A stretch of 64,000 nt of DNA, taken from positions 116,883,454 to 116,947,453 of the forward strand of contig OV884009.1 in NCBI GenBank assembly GCA_930367205.1, read 5' to 3'. The stretch comes from Acanthosoma haemorrhoidale (taxonomy: Eukaryota > Arthropoda > Insecta > Hemiptera > Acanthosomatidae). Positions 1 to 64,000 of the stretch are shown here, piece by piece. Positions within the stretch are counted from its first letter, which is position 1. Each line of letters opens with the position of its first letter. Below the pieces are notes generated by a model that had not been told where the DNA came from, searched no databases, and was given only the letters and a program-made list of their open reading frames with translations. A program made the translations under genes and the position numbers.

Positions 1-6
1 TCCCGA

Positions 7-1000
7 GTGGAAGTTATCAGAAGAGCGTACGCCTGTGCCACATTGGTCAAGGAGTGTTGTGCCAGGATGAAGATGACCATGGCTGTCAAGAAGACGATGG
101 CCGCCCTAGTGAGAGACAAGTTGGATCGTGCCCACCTGATGTGGCTGGATATTGATGGAAGACAGGTGAACACAAAAGTGACCTACCTGGGTGTGAGACT
201 AGGAAAATTTATTAGCCTTTCTCCTTACATCGAGTACCTGGGTGACAGAGCTATAGCAGTCACCATTTGCTTCGCAAGGATAGGAGGCGGTGGGGGTGTG
301 ATTTCCAGTCTCAATGCCTCCGTACCAGGCCATGGTAATGGGTAACTGGTTGTAGAGCTTTGGAGAAATTCAGCGTACCAATGTTTTGGAGAAAACCCCG
401 AAACCACTTTGATGACTATTTCTGTCTAGTTAATATTACTGGAATGAATCGAAACAGCGGTAGCAAGGGGACTTAACCTAATTTAGTCTCTCCAAGAGGC
501 CCGGTCACTCAATCAAAGGAAGCGCCGATCCCAACGTTTCACCAGCTACCAGAGCTCTGTAGCTGTGAAGATATCTTTCGAGGCGGCGGAGGTATTGGCA
601 ACGGCGGTTCCAGTGGACCTGGTCCCCCTGGAACACCACCTCAGGTCAAGTACGAAGAGGCTTATGGATGAGCTTCCACCTCCCCTACGGAGAAGAATCG
701 AATAAGAGCCTGGGGGTGGAAGGCTCTCATCGATGAGTGGACTACTATGGCGTCGAGCGCCAGGTGGACCAGCTCAACAAAGGGGAGCGGGTGCTCATGA
801 GGGTTCATGAAGAACTTCCCTTCAGTCCAGAGCAGGCTGAGGGGAAGATCCCTCCCGATGGCTGCTCCACGCGATAGGAGCACACAGCCTGGGCGAGGCC
901 AACCTGCCGTCGCTGGTCAATGATGAGAAGAGGTGCGAGGCGTTCCGTGGGTTAATCGGGGAGCGGAGGGAGCTCCAGGGCTTTAGTGATAAGTTTGTAA
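7..1000 (+). pseudogene. Non-LTR retrotransposon remnant (reverse transcriptase tail, R1/jockey-type)
   Basis: The first 110 codons read LVRDKLDRAHLMWLDIDG, a Val-Thr-Tyr-Leu-Gly-Val motif and SLSPYIEYL, which is the post-catalytic region of a non-LTR reverse transcriptase (the YLGV motif with a following 'PHIEYL'-like stretch). The frame is then lost. Further on, 570-960 still has protein-like composition (a Gly/Pro-rich stretch, then GEANLPSLVNDEKRCEAFRG in another frame), so more of the element's coding region may be present in shifted frames. The left part runs off the window. Clade assignment is tentative. Confidence 0.6.
570..652 (+). repeat. Inverted duplicate, left copy (Gly/Pro-rich coding)
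   Basis: 83 bp that recur inverted at 1712-1794 with one mismatch by eye. Read on the + strand here it encodes FRGGGGIGNGG followed by SSGPGPPGTPPQVKY, a low-complexity Gly/Pro-rich segment. Confidence 0.9.
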
Positions 1001-1683
1001 ATATAGGTTAAATTAGTGTGTAAGAATTTTGTATATAGCCAGAGGACTACCCTTTATACTTTGTTGCATAATACTTTGTTGCACTTTCATACAGAATCCA
1101 TTCAGCCCATTAAACAAATTTCTTCCTACAAGTCATTTTCAAGGATCAAGGACCGTTAACTGGTTCCTATGTCAGTTGCGCAGCGTCTCGATGCCTACAT
1201 ACATGGCCAATTGCTTCAAGTCACCGCTTCGCAATTTATTATTGTAAGGGCTGTCCTCGACTCAGCTTCGCATGCAAGTTTCGTTTTAGAACACTTGTCC
1301 AGCCCTTAGGATCTTGCTAGTCTAATCTAATTATTTGTAAATTTTCAACAATGAAAAATGCACATTTTAGATTTTGGGTCTGATTTATGCTGTGATGTTG
1401 GACCTAATGGGGATGTAAATTTGATTACTATTACTAAAAAGAGTATTATTAAATAACAATATATTCTCCACCATGGAGTTTACAAAAGTCATGGGGACCC
1501 CTCGAAATTAAGAGTTGTGTTCGATGCAAGTGCTCGTACATCGAGCTCAAAACTGGAAAAAAAAAATCACTAAATTTCTACGGTCTTAGTTACCAACACA
1601 TGTAAAAAAATTTAATTTGTACTTCTGGGCAAGATTGTAAGATACTTAATAGTAAACTTTAAAAAACAAATTCAGGAACTGAC

Positions 1684-1974
1684 CTAAAGTAGTATCGAAT
1701 CGACATCGACATACTTGACCTGAGGTGGTGTTCCAGGGGGACCAGGTCCACTGGAACCGCCGTTGCCAATACCTCCGCCGCCTCGAAAGACATCGGCACG
1801 GATTAATAGCATTACGTCCCTACCTACTCTGTTTTTATCTCGTCTGTGGATATTACATTCTGGAACCAATAATCTATCTTGGTTTGAAAGAAGGGTCTCG
1901 CTGACAGAAATTATGCTGAAGAAATAATTTGAACTCCACATCGTTACCTTCGATTTGTCAGGAATTCCACACAA
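1684..1974 (-). pseudogene. Fragment carrying the inverted Gly/Pro-rich segment
   Basis: A 96-codon reading frame on the minus strand whose C-terminal third (from 1794 down) is the same FRGGGGIGNGG...GTPPQVKY segment as at 570-652. It ends in VDVDSILL and a stop. The N-terminal two thirds has no family I recognise. Probably a second, oppositely oriented fragment of the same retroelement. Confidence 0.4.
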
Positions 1975-1989
1975 TAAGTTTTATTTTTT

Positions 1990-3523
1990 AGTCAATAACC
2001 ATTAATGTTATTTCTGAAATTAAAAATACTAGTGAAAAACTGGAACATAATAACAGTACAAAAAAATAAATTAGTCGCAGGACCTGCTTTGTTAATGTTA
2101 ACAGTGCACGGGGATTCTACGCTGTTTTTTTGCTTTAAAGTCCGTCCAGTTTAGCTTTAGCTCCCCTTGGGTAAGTGATTTGCAGTATTAAATGTGGTTA
2201 TTGCATTTGGAATTTAATGAGTCAAAGTACGTGAGTAAACTCATTGTTATAGACACTGAAAAAGTATTATACATCCGTAATATATAAGTACATATAATTA
2301 ATATAATGGACATTAATCAATAAAAAAGAGAAATCCTTCAACTAAAATAAAAACGTTTGACATTCCGTCTTCAGCATTCTTTAACTGCATCAATATTTTT
2401 TTTTAAGATTAGTAATTAGAACGTTAAACAAGGAGAAAATATTTTTTGATTTCTTTAAAACAGCCAACAATGGTTGTTGGTTCCTTATAGTTATTATTAT
2501 TTCTTGTGGAGAAGGTGTTTTGTTACCATTGCGATTTTGGTGTTGGAAGATCTGGAAATTCATGGTTGGAGTTCGGGGGGGGGGGGGGGTAAAGTGATAC
2601 TTTAGGTTTTACTTCGGATTTCGAGCTATATGAGTGAAATCTGAGATTTAGCGGCTTTAGTTTATTTTTGATGAGAGAAAAATCAATGGCATGGTGAACA
2701 CAAAATGTGGTTTTGCCTCTATTTCATTTTGTTAACAAATTCCGTAAGATTTATGTATTGGATACTCACTATTATTGGGGGATATTATTTGTTAGATTTT
2801 AGGTCCTTAGGTCAATATTGCAGCAACTGTTGACGTCCTCGTACAGATCTGAGTACTCCGTTTTCCACTTCTATGTAGTAGTGCATTAACGAGATAAATA
2901 CCTCGTTTTCTTTTATCTTTGAACACTTTTGTCTGGAAGACATCGCTATATTTTCTTGATGATCGGTAGAAGCTTCTCTTGTATGTGAGCGGTAGGTCCC
3001 ATCAATCTAATTACGAGTGGTTTTTGAACGATCCATGTACGTATATAACGAACTGAGCTATTTAAAGGATAACGAACTTTTGAAATTATTCTTATCATAT
3101 CTTTTTTATTTTAGCAATGAGGATGACACTTTTAGAGTCAAAGTATGAAGGTTTTTACGAAAGCTTTTTACATTAAGGGGTAAAAGTCAATCAGTTTCTT
3201 AAATCTATAACTCCAGACTCAGCAATAGCACATAATAGTTATTAAAATTAGGATTACATACCATAACTAATAATAATAAATATAGAAAGAATACATGATT
3301 CTTAGTTGTTAGGGCGACTACAAAAGCGCTAAGTAAAAATCTAACTTTAACAACTCCTGTTGTTCGTGTTGAATTACACATTCTAACCAGTTAGTATAGA
3401 AATCAGCGTTATAACCTACTTGCAAGTTGAAGAACTGGTCGTAAGTAACCGCCGCTTTGTGGCTATTAGCTTCTTGTCAAACCGGTGCTCAAAACTAATT
3501 GATAAAGAATATATCCATATAAT
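1990..3523. other. Upstream region of muskelin, no gene recognised
   Basis: AT-rich sequence with no reading frame of note, a 15-nt G run at 2575-2589, and presumably the muskelin promoter and 5' UTR close to 3524. I see no clear TATA box or CpG-rich block that would fix the start of transcription. Confidence 0.5.
2575..2589 (+). repeat. Homopolymer G run (15 nt)
   Basis: Uninterrupted G tract, strikingly long for this AT-rich sequence; see also C tracts at 12492-12505, 42396-42408, 42551-42565 and 46164-46175. Confidence 0.9.
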
Positions 3524-55957
<52,434 letters not shown>

Positions 55958-56213
55958 ATCTATTTACTTACCTTTTTCTTTAATTTATGAGATCAAAACT
56001 GTTTGTTGAATATCTAAACTATTTCCAAATTCAATGCAGAACCAGTACTGAAGTTTAATAATATTGCTCCTTTCTAAATGTATTCCAATGTGCCGCTTAC
56101 CCTCTCTCTTAGATGTAATTGAAAGATTCCGTGTTCATAATTTCAACCACACCTAAATTATTGTTTTATTTAAAATAATTTCCTATTTGTAAAAAATCAT
56201 GGAGTTTTGTAAA

Positions 56214-56219
56214 AATAAA
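56214..56219 (+). terminator. Polyadenylation signal of muskelin
   Basis: AATAAA 257 nt after the stop codon, the first canonical hexamer in the 3' UTR; cleavage would fall near 56235. Other AT-rich hexamers follow, so longer transcripts are possible. Confidence 0.65.
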
Positions 56220-56239
56220 GCTCAATTTTTGCTAATGTA

Positions 56240-58285
56240 ATATAATTAGTAATATTTATATTGTGCACATCTCATTTGGTTTAATGTAATAAACTAATAT
56301 ATATATATATATAATAAATTGTTTTATTAAGCATTTATTTGAGGTATTTAGCTGATCAGGTGTTTTCAAGAAATTTAAAGACTCCTTGCTATCTAAGTAA
56401 TTAAAATTACCTATTACAATAATGAAAAAGAGCCTTTTCTGATTGTAGTTCTTATTCACATTTGTGAAGAAAAGTATATATGTATGTATGTAATATTTGT
56501 TATATAATTAAATTATTTTTAACTGTTGACTTCTCTTATTCATTTTTATTAATTGTTTGCGTGAACTTTTGCAAAGTTCACATTTAATTGTTTATATCTT
56601 GTTGCATGTATGTATAACTTTTTAGATTATTTTTTTATATGTATTTTATAAATGTAAATTCCTGTAATATATGTACATTTCCTAAATATATATATATATA
56701 TAATTGTTTTTAATTGTTTACTTATTACATCCTATTATACATTTAGAAATTATATTATATCCTATTTCTTATAGTCTATTTTATTTTAAGTACATGTGAT
56801 TGAATATTGGTGTTTTTTTGAAGAAGTGTATCATAATCCTTAATTAATAATAATAATTAATTAATAAGCTGTTATACACGTGATAAAAAATAGCATTATC
56901 GTTTGAATGTTAATATTTACAAATATATACTAAAAATTAACTTGTGAGAGTTTCAACTTGAGACTGTATTTTAGAATAGATTTATAACTATTAGTTCATG
57001 AGTGCAGACTGTTAATATTTCTATTTTTTCAATTGAAAACTGCCCTATATATTTTTGAAATTGGTTTGTAAGTGAGATTCCCACTAGTCTCATTTCTTCC
57101 TTTTCTGGGTCATGTCACTGAGAAGCTGTGGAGCAATTTTTAGTTTTGAGATGAAGAGTCTCATGATACTTTAGACATCTTTTTAAAGGGAAGCATCCCT
57201 TTCCTGTTCGGTCAGAGATAAAGAGGCAGGTTGATGTGACTGCCCCGGCAATAGTTTCTGATAGATTGCCTGATTAGTTATTTGTTGATTTGGTGGTCTG
57301 CAACAGCATAGCTGTACCTTGATAGTAAAAGCAGACCGTCAAGTCTCTGGATGTAAACTAGTAGTTTCTGTAATTTTTTTAAGTTTACCAACTAAACTTA
57401 TTTATGTAAATTACTCCCTCTGAGGACTACAGTACAGGTTCCAGTAGACCTATAGGAAGGACACGGTAGCATTGTAGAAAAAGAAATGAAATAAACTACC
57501 ATAGAACAGAATTGTTCGGGTAGCACATAAACAGTACAACTAAGCGTATGATGGCCAGGAGGCAAATGGTATCATGTTTATAAGGTTTCTTTTACATTGC
57601 GTGTTTCAACGAGTATATAGAACAAAAAACAGGAATATCATTGGTCACTTATTTAGTTCAGGTGTACTATGGTTTTCTTCAATGCATTTGTCTGTAATCC
57701 TATTCTACAACAACAAGATTGTCACTCATTTTATGATTAATCATGTTAATGACACATTATCGAGAAAAGCGCTAAACCTGTGTATGCTGTCGAATTTGTG
57801 CTGTATGAAATGGAGTAGAACAAAAACGGTAAGGACTATATTTATGATAATAAATTATTAGGCCATATGAATGAACAGCTGTTTGGCCTCAACCTCAGTT
57901 GCAGTTCACGACTTGTGGACGTTGGTTCTATTGTACTTGTCCAATTGCTGTAAAAGTTTGACATTTTGTTTCTCATTTTCTACTAATTGCGTAGGTATTC
58001 TGATGGATTGAATTCAGATGCTGTGGGCCAGGAAATGTTTAGGGTCTAGTATGGTGTCTTGTTTTAAAAGTACTGCAGTTGAGACGGGATGTGTCAGATC
58101 CCCAGGCTGCATTGAAACTAGGTGGTGACATTACACAGATCTAGGAGCTGGTAGAAGCTCATGTTCTACCAACCTTTTCACCATGGACAACATTAGGTTA
58201 TTCTATATTTTGTCTGATATATCAATGTAAATATTGTAATGTACTAATGTAAACCAAAGAAAGTGTAAATAAATAGCAAGTTGCA
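56240..58285. other. Intergenic region after muskelin, nothing recognised
   Basis: Very AT-rich, with short TA and TATG microsatellites at 56300 and 56475. A 95-codon open stretch at 57574-57861 has no motif. 57970-58280 is somewhat GC-richer and abuts LTR-like copy D, so it may be retroelement internal sequence. Confidence 0.45.
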
Positions 58286-58289
58286 GACT

Positions 58290-58760
58290 AGTTGACAGGC
58301 TGCCGCTAAGATCTCAACCGCAGATTGACAAAGAGAAGCCAGAGCCTGATTGGCCCAAATAAAAGCCCTCATGATTGGCCAGAATAAACCACTTTCTCTT
58401 TGGCTATACATACCCCTGTGTCTGAACTGACGATACAGTGGAGCTTATGTTTCTAACTACTGTTTTTTCATTTCACTATTTTATCTCTATCTAGCTAGAT
58501 TAGCACTGTCAGCCTCCACACCTTTCCCAGTTGTATTTCCTGCTTTAAACTCCCCCAAACTAGCATATCCTTGGACAACGTTTTCTGTGGCTCTTCCCCA
58601 GCGGTCCATTTAGCTTCTTTCCGGTTCACACCTTTGGGGATGACTTTCGCCTACCCTTAGATTCCAAGTGTGAACTCATGACATTCCAAGACCACGTAAA
58701 TTACCTCCAACCTCATCTCCTGAACTCAGTGCATTGTCGGGGCACTTCATAGGTAAAGCC
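58290..58760 (+). repeat. LTR-like repeat, copy D
   Basis: Has the CCAAT-type block twice (CTGATTGGCCC, TGATTGGCC), a TATACATACC region, CCCCAGCGGTCCA, GGTTCACACC, CATTCCAAGACCACGTAAA and CAGTGCATTGTCGGGGCAC. Same order as copies A-C; the only copy outside muskelin. Confidence 0.7.
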
Positions 58761-59409
58761 CAAAGGAAGAAAACTTTGGGGCAAGACAAGAGAAACTTGA
58801 GGGGAAAGAACAGTTCTACCGCAGAATAATGGAGTGACCCAAGCTTAGAACCGTTATTAGATTCTTTTCTCTCAAGTTTTTCTTCACTTACCTCTCTTCC
58901 ATGGGTGTTTGTCTTTGCTAGGCTCTGTCTGTCAGCTTTTGGATCCATATGACATTGGTATCTTGTTCTGAAGCGATTTAAGGAAGTCATGTACTCATCT
59001 CAGCAGCATTATTTAAAGCACATAACACAAATGAGTATTTTTTAGCTCGGAACATGATTTTCATCCTCACAGGTTCAATCAGGAGACTTGTTTCTGTTGG
59101 TTGGCTTGGTCTAGACTAAGTTGGAATGGTCTGGTATAGCCTAATCTACTATCTGGTCTGGTCTGGTCTGCTCTTGCTTGGCAGCAATAAAGGGATTCAA
59201 TTAGGAGATTAGTTGCACTGACAGCTATGTTCATATATTACTAAATTAAGATAGGGTCTTGTTGACATCCTTTTGGAACAGAGGCAAAATGATGTCCATT
59301 ACTGACACTGTGGGTATGGAAAAATTTTTTTTCATTTAATTTGCCCTACATTGCAACCTTAAGCTTCCCCATACCCCTTGACCTAGTCAAAGCACCCTGG
59401 CCTTTACTT

Positions 59410-59600
59410 TTCTAAATTAATAATTTTTTATTGAAATGGAGACCCCTGTCATAGAGTAACGAAAAGGTACAGTGGGGGCACTGGAAGGGGAGGGGGGATA
59501 GCCAGTACAAGACCAGCAGCAGTGATCTAGGAGAGACTGCTCATCCAGAAGACACCTCTGAACGAAAATTTTTTGTGATCTACAAAGAGAAATGGTATTT
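59410..59600 (+). repeat. Unclassified repeat 'R', short fragment
   Basis: CAGCAGCAGTGATCTAGGAG through TCATCCAGAAGACACC matches 40490-40535 (AGCAGCAGTGATTTCGG ... TCATCAAGAAGATATC) and, inverted, 8235-8275. Confidence 0.5.
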
Positions 59601-60609
59601 TTCATGTTAGTTTCATTTAATAACCCAAAATACCATTAAAATAGAGCTCTCATTTTTAACTTATACCGTTATAAATAATGAAGACATTTTGCACAGTAGT
59701 TTCATTTAATGCCTTGATGATGCTCAAAAATAAAAATGCACCAAGATAAATTACAACGTGCCATAATTAATTACTTAATAATTTGACCAAATTAAGTCTT
59801 CCCACCTGCCTGCCGGCATTGCCACCTCCCTTAATGCTTACATGCATTCCTGCCTGAATGCCTACCTCTTAGAGATGACCGATTGCCACAATTGATTGAG
59901 GATTCATGTGTACTATCGATTGGCTAGCAACTATTTTTCAAACAATCGAATATTTGTGCACGCACTTTTCAAGAGGTACCTCCCACCCAACACTGAACCC
60001 CCCTCCCACTCAGTTCCAATTTGTGGGGCTAAGAAATCGTCGTTTGCAAAATGTCCGCAGGTGATTCTTCAAGGAAGGTTTAACCATTAATGATTTGACT
60101 TTTTTGCCTACCGTAGTGGGATCCAAATCAAGTTTCTACCAAACTTCTTTTATTGAATCAAAGCTATTGCAGTAGTTTTACCTGCCCCTAAAGATGTGCC
60201 TCATCTTGTAACTACTGGTTGAAGTAGCAAGCAAAGGTCAGGATAGTGTTCCTTCAAATCGGCACTGGGTTTGAGTTCATCTCAGATTTGAATGAAGGTC
60301 TCCATGTAAATACTTTGTAATTAGTTTTTCCTTACAATGCTTTGGTCAGTTATTTTTCAACCAGTATACTTTTTCAAGAAATCCTTGAAATGATAGTTGT
60401 TAATTTCATGAAAGGGGATAGCGCCCATAACTAAAACATGGAACAAGTCTATATTCAGCTGTAGGTTTTTTGTTTAGTTCTTTTCCTACATGTAAATAAG
60501 GATATATTAACTAACTATTTCATTATTATTAGTTAACTGCTTATTCTGGTTGTGGTTTAGAGGAGCTCTGGCATCTGGCAACTATATTATAAATATAACG
60601 TAACTTTTA

Positions 60610-60906
60610 AACAAAATAAAGAGAGTTATTGAGAAAAAGAATGTCAATATTAAAAGTTGGCTCACTCGATGTGGAATCACTTGAAGATGCGTCAAGAAAG
60701 TTTGTTGAAACCTTGACTTTCTTTCCTTTTTTCTTTATGTTTTGCTGTAACAATCGACGAACAACATGAAAATGTTCGGAATTGGAAAATGGTTTATCAC
60801 AGCACGAGCAATAAAAAATTCCCTCGTCTCAATTAAATGTTTCGACAATAAACTCTGGAATGTACTTGGAAACTAGGCCTTTTGTTTTCGCCGGTAGTTT
60901 TGGCAT
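60610..60906 (-). pseudogene. CGGBP1/hAT-type zinc-finger-like fragment
   Basis: Minus strand from an ATG at 60906: MPKLPAKTKGLVSKYIPEFI, an in-frame TGA, then EGIFYCSCCDKPFSNSEHFH, VVRRLLQQNIKKKGKKVKV and a Ser-rich STNFLDASSSD tail. The layout (short basic lead, a CxxC...H zinc-binding-like segment) resembles CGGBP1-like proteins, themselves derived from hAT transposons. One stop interrupts it. Could instead be one exon of a host gene read through a sequencing or assembly error; low certainty. Confidence 0.4.
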
Positions 60907-60909
60907 TAT

Positions 60910-63900
60910 TAACCGACCAATTTTTCCGTTTAAACTATAAACTCACAACTTGAATTGGAGGGATAGATCGCTAGAAATTATGAGCTTGGAGGTAACGGAG
61001 TAAGTGATTACGTAAATTTAGAAAAACAAATCATTCTCAAATTATCAAAGAAAACCGAGAATCCGACAAGCATTTTATCATTTCTCCAAAACTGCAGCAT
61101 CTTTCAAAGTGAACAACTTTCAGTCTGATTATAAAAATAAATAAGGTCACCTGTTCCAAGAATAAAACATGCACTTTGTCATTTCTCCGAAATTCTCATC
61201 TTTCAATTTTAATTTTAAAAAAGTATGTATAGATCCCCAAAAAATGTTTAAAAAATATGTAAAATAAAATTAACCTAAATTTACTTAAAATGCCTTAGAA
61301 AGTGTAGTTATGGATGGTGCAGCCAATGTCTTGCTCTGGGGAAAATATTCAAATACATATAAATCTCCTTGACATAGTGACCCCATCCCTAGCTATAAGT
61401 GTAGCTTTCCTATAATTTTTGTTTTATCCACAGCGTACATCAAAGATGAACGATGGAAGAAGTTGGCCTCCAAATGGATTCTTATACTGACCGCGGACTT
61501 TTATTTTAGTTGTATTTTTAATGGTACGGTTCTCAAAGATATTGTATTTTGTGTACTAGAAGGATTACAGCAGTTGAATGATCTGTTATAATTGTTCTGG
61601 CATCTGTCTCCAAAGTTGTTTTGCCTTTGATGGTGGAATTTTTGATCATGGTTTCTGATTATCTTACTGATTAAATTGTCTAGTCTGTTCAGAAAAAATA
61701 TTTGTAGTGGTTGTCGGGGATAGTAGTTGTATACTTGACCAGGCCCGTGTCTGGGTTTTGATAATGTTTCAATCCTTACTGTGAACTTACAGATCCAAAA
61801 TTTAACGTATTAAGTAAGATACTGCAACCATTTTGGAGAACTTTGTGAACGTGGTATAAGTTGTTCGGTCACATAATTTGTAAATCTGAGCCTAACACTG
61901 GATGCACTTCGAGAATCTTAGAGATTTGTAGTACTACGAGTAATTCAGTGAGGAGTCTACATTATTGCTTTCATACTAAATACTAGCCCAATATATTTTT
62001 TTAAATTCTAGCTATAATAAGATATAGATAATTTTATATTCAATGTTATTTTCAAATCGTTTTTAGTCATTTGTAGAACACATCCATATTATACACGGTT
62101 AAAAATGCAGTCATATGTGTTGATGAATAAATTGGCGAGGATGTTGATCTTTGAATTTGTTAGTTTAGAAAAGTTTATTTTTATATAAATAATATCAAAA
62201 ATAAATTTGAAGAGGGTAACTTTAAAGACACTATCGTGTTTTGGGCGACAGACAACACTGATACTGAACTGGCCTATGCTTATCATGGGGTCAGTATCGG
62301 CTAACGTTGTGATGTAGTTAGTGTATGTACTTTTGTGCTTCCCTTGTTCTTTTCTGTTTACTTTCGTTTTGGTGTATTTTTTTCATCCCATGGTTTGAAA
62401 TTGAACTCTAAATCAATCATCAATCATTTATAGCTATGGTCGATAGACTGGGTACGTATATAATTATAGATTTCATGAGAGGTAAAATGAAAATATTCAT
62501 GTGAATGTCTTAACTTAATATTTACATTTGCCTGTTTTAAAACGTGTCCTAGTATCTTGATACCCATTTTTTCTTTAGATTTTGTTTGGTTTCACTTGTC
62601 AATCTAGTGTGTATGATAAATCTATTGACATCTATCTTTCAATTCTTTTGTTATTGTTTGAATGAATAATTTGTAATTAACAGATATAGATGCTGCATAT
62701 TTTGCTAACATTTAATTTTGTTTGTAATATCATGTAAGATGTGTTTTACTAACTGTCATTCATTAATTTTTTAATTTTAAATATTCAAATTACACATAAA
62801 TCATTATTTTTTAATAGCTGGTTTATGGTGCCTATAACCTGATAAACATCATGCTGAATGATAATTGATCTTTCAGCAGAATTATCATTTATGTTAGATT
62901 ATCACTCACCTTTAGGGATAATTAAATTAAGATTATGGTTAATTCCTGTTATATTATTGTTTTGTGTATATGTACAAGTGATGTATGATTTGGTAGCTTG
63001 TACTTTTTTGCAATGCCTAAATGTTAATTAAATAAAATGCTATTACTGCTGGCTGCATTTTCAGTGGTTAATATTGTGTTTAGACTGTTGAAGGTTAAAC
63101 TAGGCCAGCCACTCTTATTATGTGCGATTTGTGCATAGTTTTATTTTCTTTACTGTTTATAGTAATGCTTAATATAAACTTCTTAAAAAACTCAGACCTG
63201 TGGGTTCAATCCTCATATGATTGTTAACTACATTGTTTCAGTTACAGGCAATTAAAAATGTGAAAAAATTAGTAGATGTAATCGAACAAACTTTTGTGTT
63301 AAATTAATAAAAGGAATAGAAGAATCTTCGCTTCCAGAATAAATAAGTGTATTCAATCAAGTTATTCACAATTATAATGTTCATTGCTTTAGCCACTGGT
63401 ATAGTTTGTAACAAAACCCTGTATATCTCAAAATTATTAAAATTATAAATATTTCTTATGAGTTGATTTCTGTATTTATGTTAGTTGTTTAGTATGAAAT
63501 GTATGCTATTCAAAATTTTACCTACATCCGCCTTCAACTTGCAAGTTATAAAAAAATTCACTGTATTTGGATAAAAATAAGTTAACCTTTATCATCTGGT
63601 TTAGAATAATAGGAAAGTTCCAGTAAGAAATATTATCAACTTCTCAAATAGAGCATGCCTACTTCCCCTAATTTTATTTAAAGGTGACTTAACCTTAAAC
63701 TTACTTAACTTAAAAGTTTTACTGTGGATGTATAAATTTTAATTTTTAATTCTTCAGTTAGTGCCCCACCAGTTTAAATAACAGTTCCACCAGGCTCAAA
63801 GTGAACTAATTGTTTATTTGTCCAAACTACCATTGTGATTGTTATTAGTAAATTTTAGCACGAAATTCTTTTGTGTCATTCCACTCTTAAAATTTGATAA

Positions 63901-64000
63901 CAAATAGCTTTTGTTTAATAATAATAATAATTGAATTTTGTGTAAGATTCTGATATGTGTTTTATTCAGTTTGTTTGCTGCTTATGGTTTAGGTATAACT
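60910..64000. other. Intergenic tail, nothing recognised
   Basis: AT-rich. A possible B box (GTGGGTTCAATCCTC) near 63200 may mark another SINE fragment. An exon-like stretch after TCCACAG near 61433 was considered and not accepted. No gene supported up to the window edge. Confidence 0.45.

Noticed and set aside
61433..61510. Possible exon after TTTATCCACAG (reads AYIKDERWKKLASKWILI)
   Set aside because: No recognisable protein family, no partner exons and a stop soon after; chance cannot be excluded.

Overview
This is a eukaryotic window from an AT-rich, transposon-laden arthropod genome, most likely an insect. The order is uncertain; hemipteran-like repeat content is only an impression. There are no operons, ribosome binding sites or CRISPR arrays. 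Genes are split by GT-AG introns, and every long protein match outside one gene is a decayed mobile element.

The one host gene is muskelin (MKLN1 family), on the + strand. I assembled it from 15 exons running from the ATG at 3524 to the TGA at 55957, about 52.4 kb. All 14 introns are GT-AG and every phase closes. The product is 721 codons plus stop, with no frameshift and no premature stop. Domain order is an N-terminal discoidin-like domain, LisH, CTLH, six kelch-type repeats and the muskelin C-terminal region. In other animals muskelin is a subunit of the CTLH/GID E3 ubiquitin ligase. A polyadenylation signal lies at 56214-56219.

Layout. 1-2000: non-LTR reverse transcriptase debris and an 83-bp near-identical inverted duplication coding for a Gly/Pro-rich peptide. 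2000-3523: upstream sequence without a recognisable gene. Intron 1 (16.7 kb): two colinear antisense pieces of a jockey-like element, a Penelope-like remnant, three copies of an LTR-like repeat, SINEs and a 480-bp foldback element. Introns 2-4: a 110-bp mariner-type MITE and SINE heads. Intron 5: a Ty3/gypsy-type RT fragment, a non-LTR fragment, and a Tc1-like transposon nested inside a Tigger/pogo-like transposon. Intron 6: an RTE-type fragment. Intron 8: an RNase H fragment. Intron 9: a 220-bp MITE, an LTR-like block, the left end of a piggyBac-like transposon and a poly(A)-tailed repeat. Intron 10: a SINE. Intron 11: a Ty1/copia 3' half with its LTR. Intron 12: a decayed mariner. Intron 14: SINEs. 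56240-64000: intergenic, with a fourth LTR-like copy and a fragment resembling a CGGBP1/hAT-type zinc-finger protein.

Most of the recognisable coding remnants lie antisense to muskelin. The points most worth following are the nested Tigger/Tc1 pair with both TA duplications intact, the four-copy LTR-like family, a three-copy repeat that I could not classify, and the foldback element. I saw no convincing new multi-gene system.
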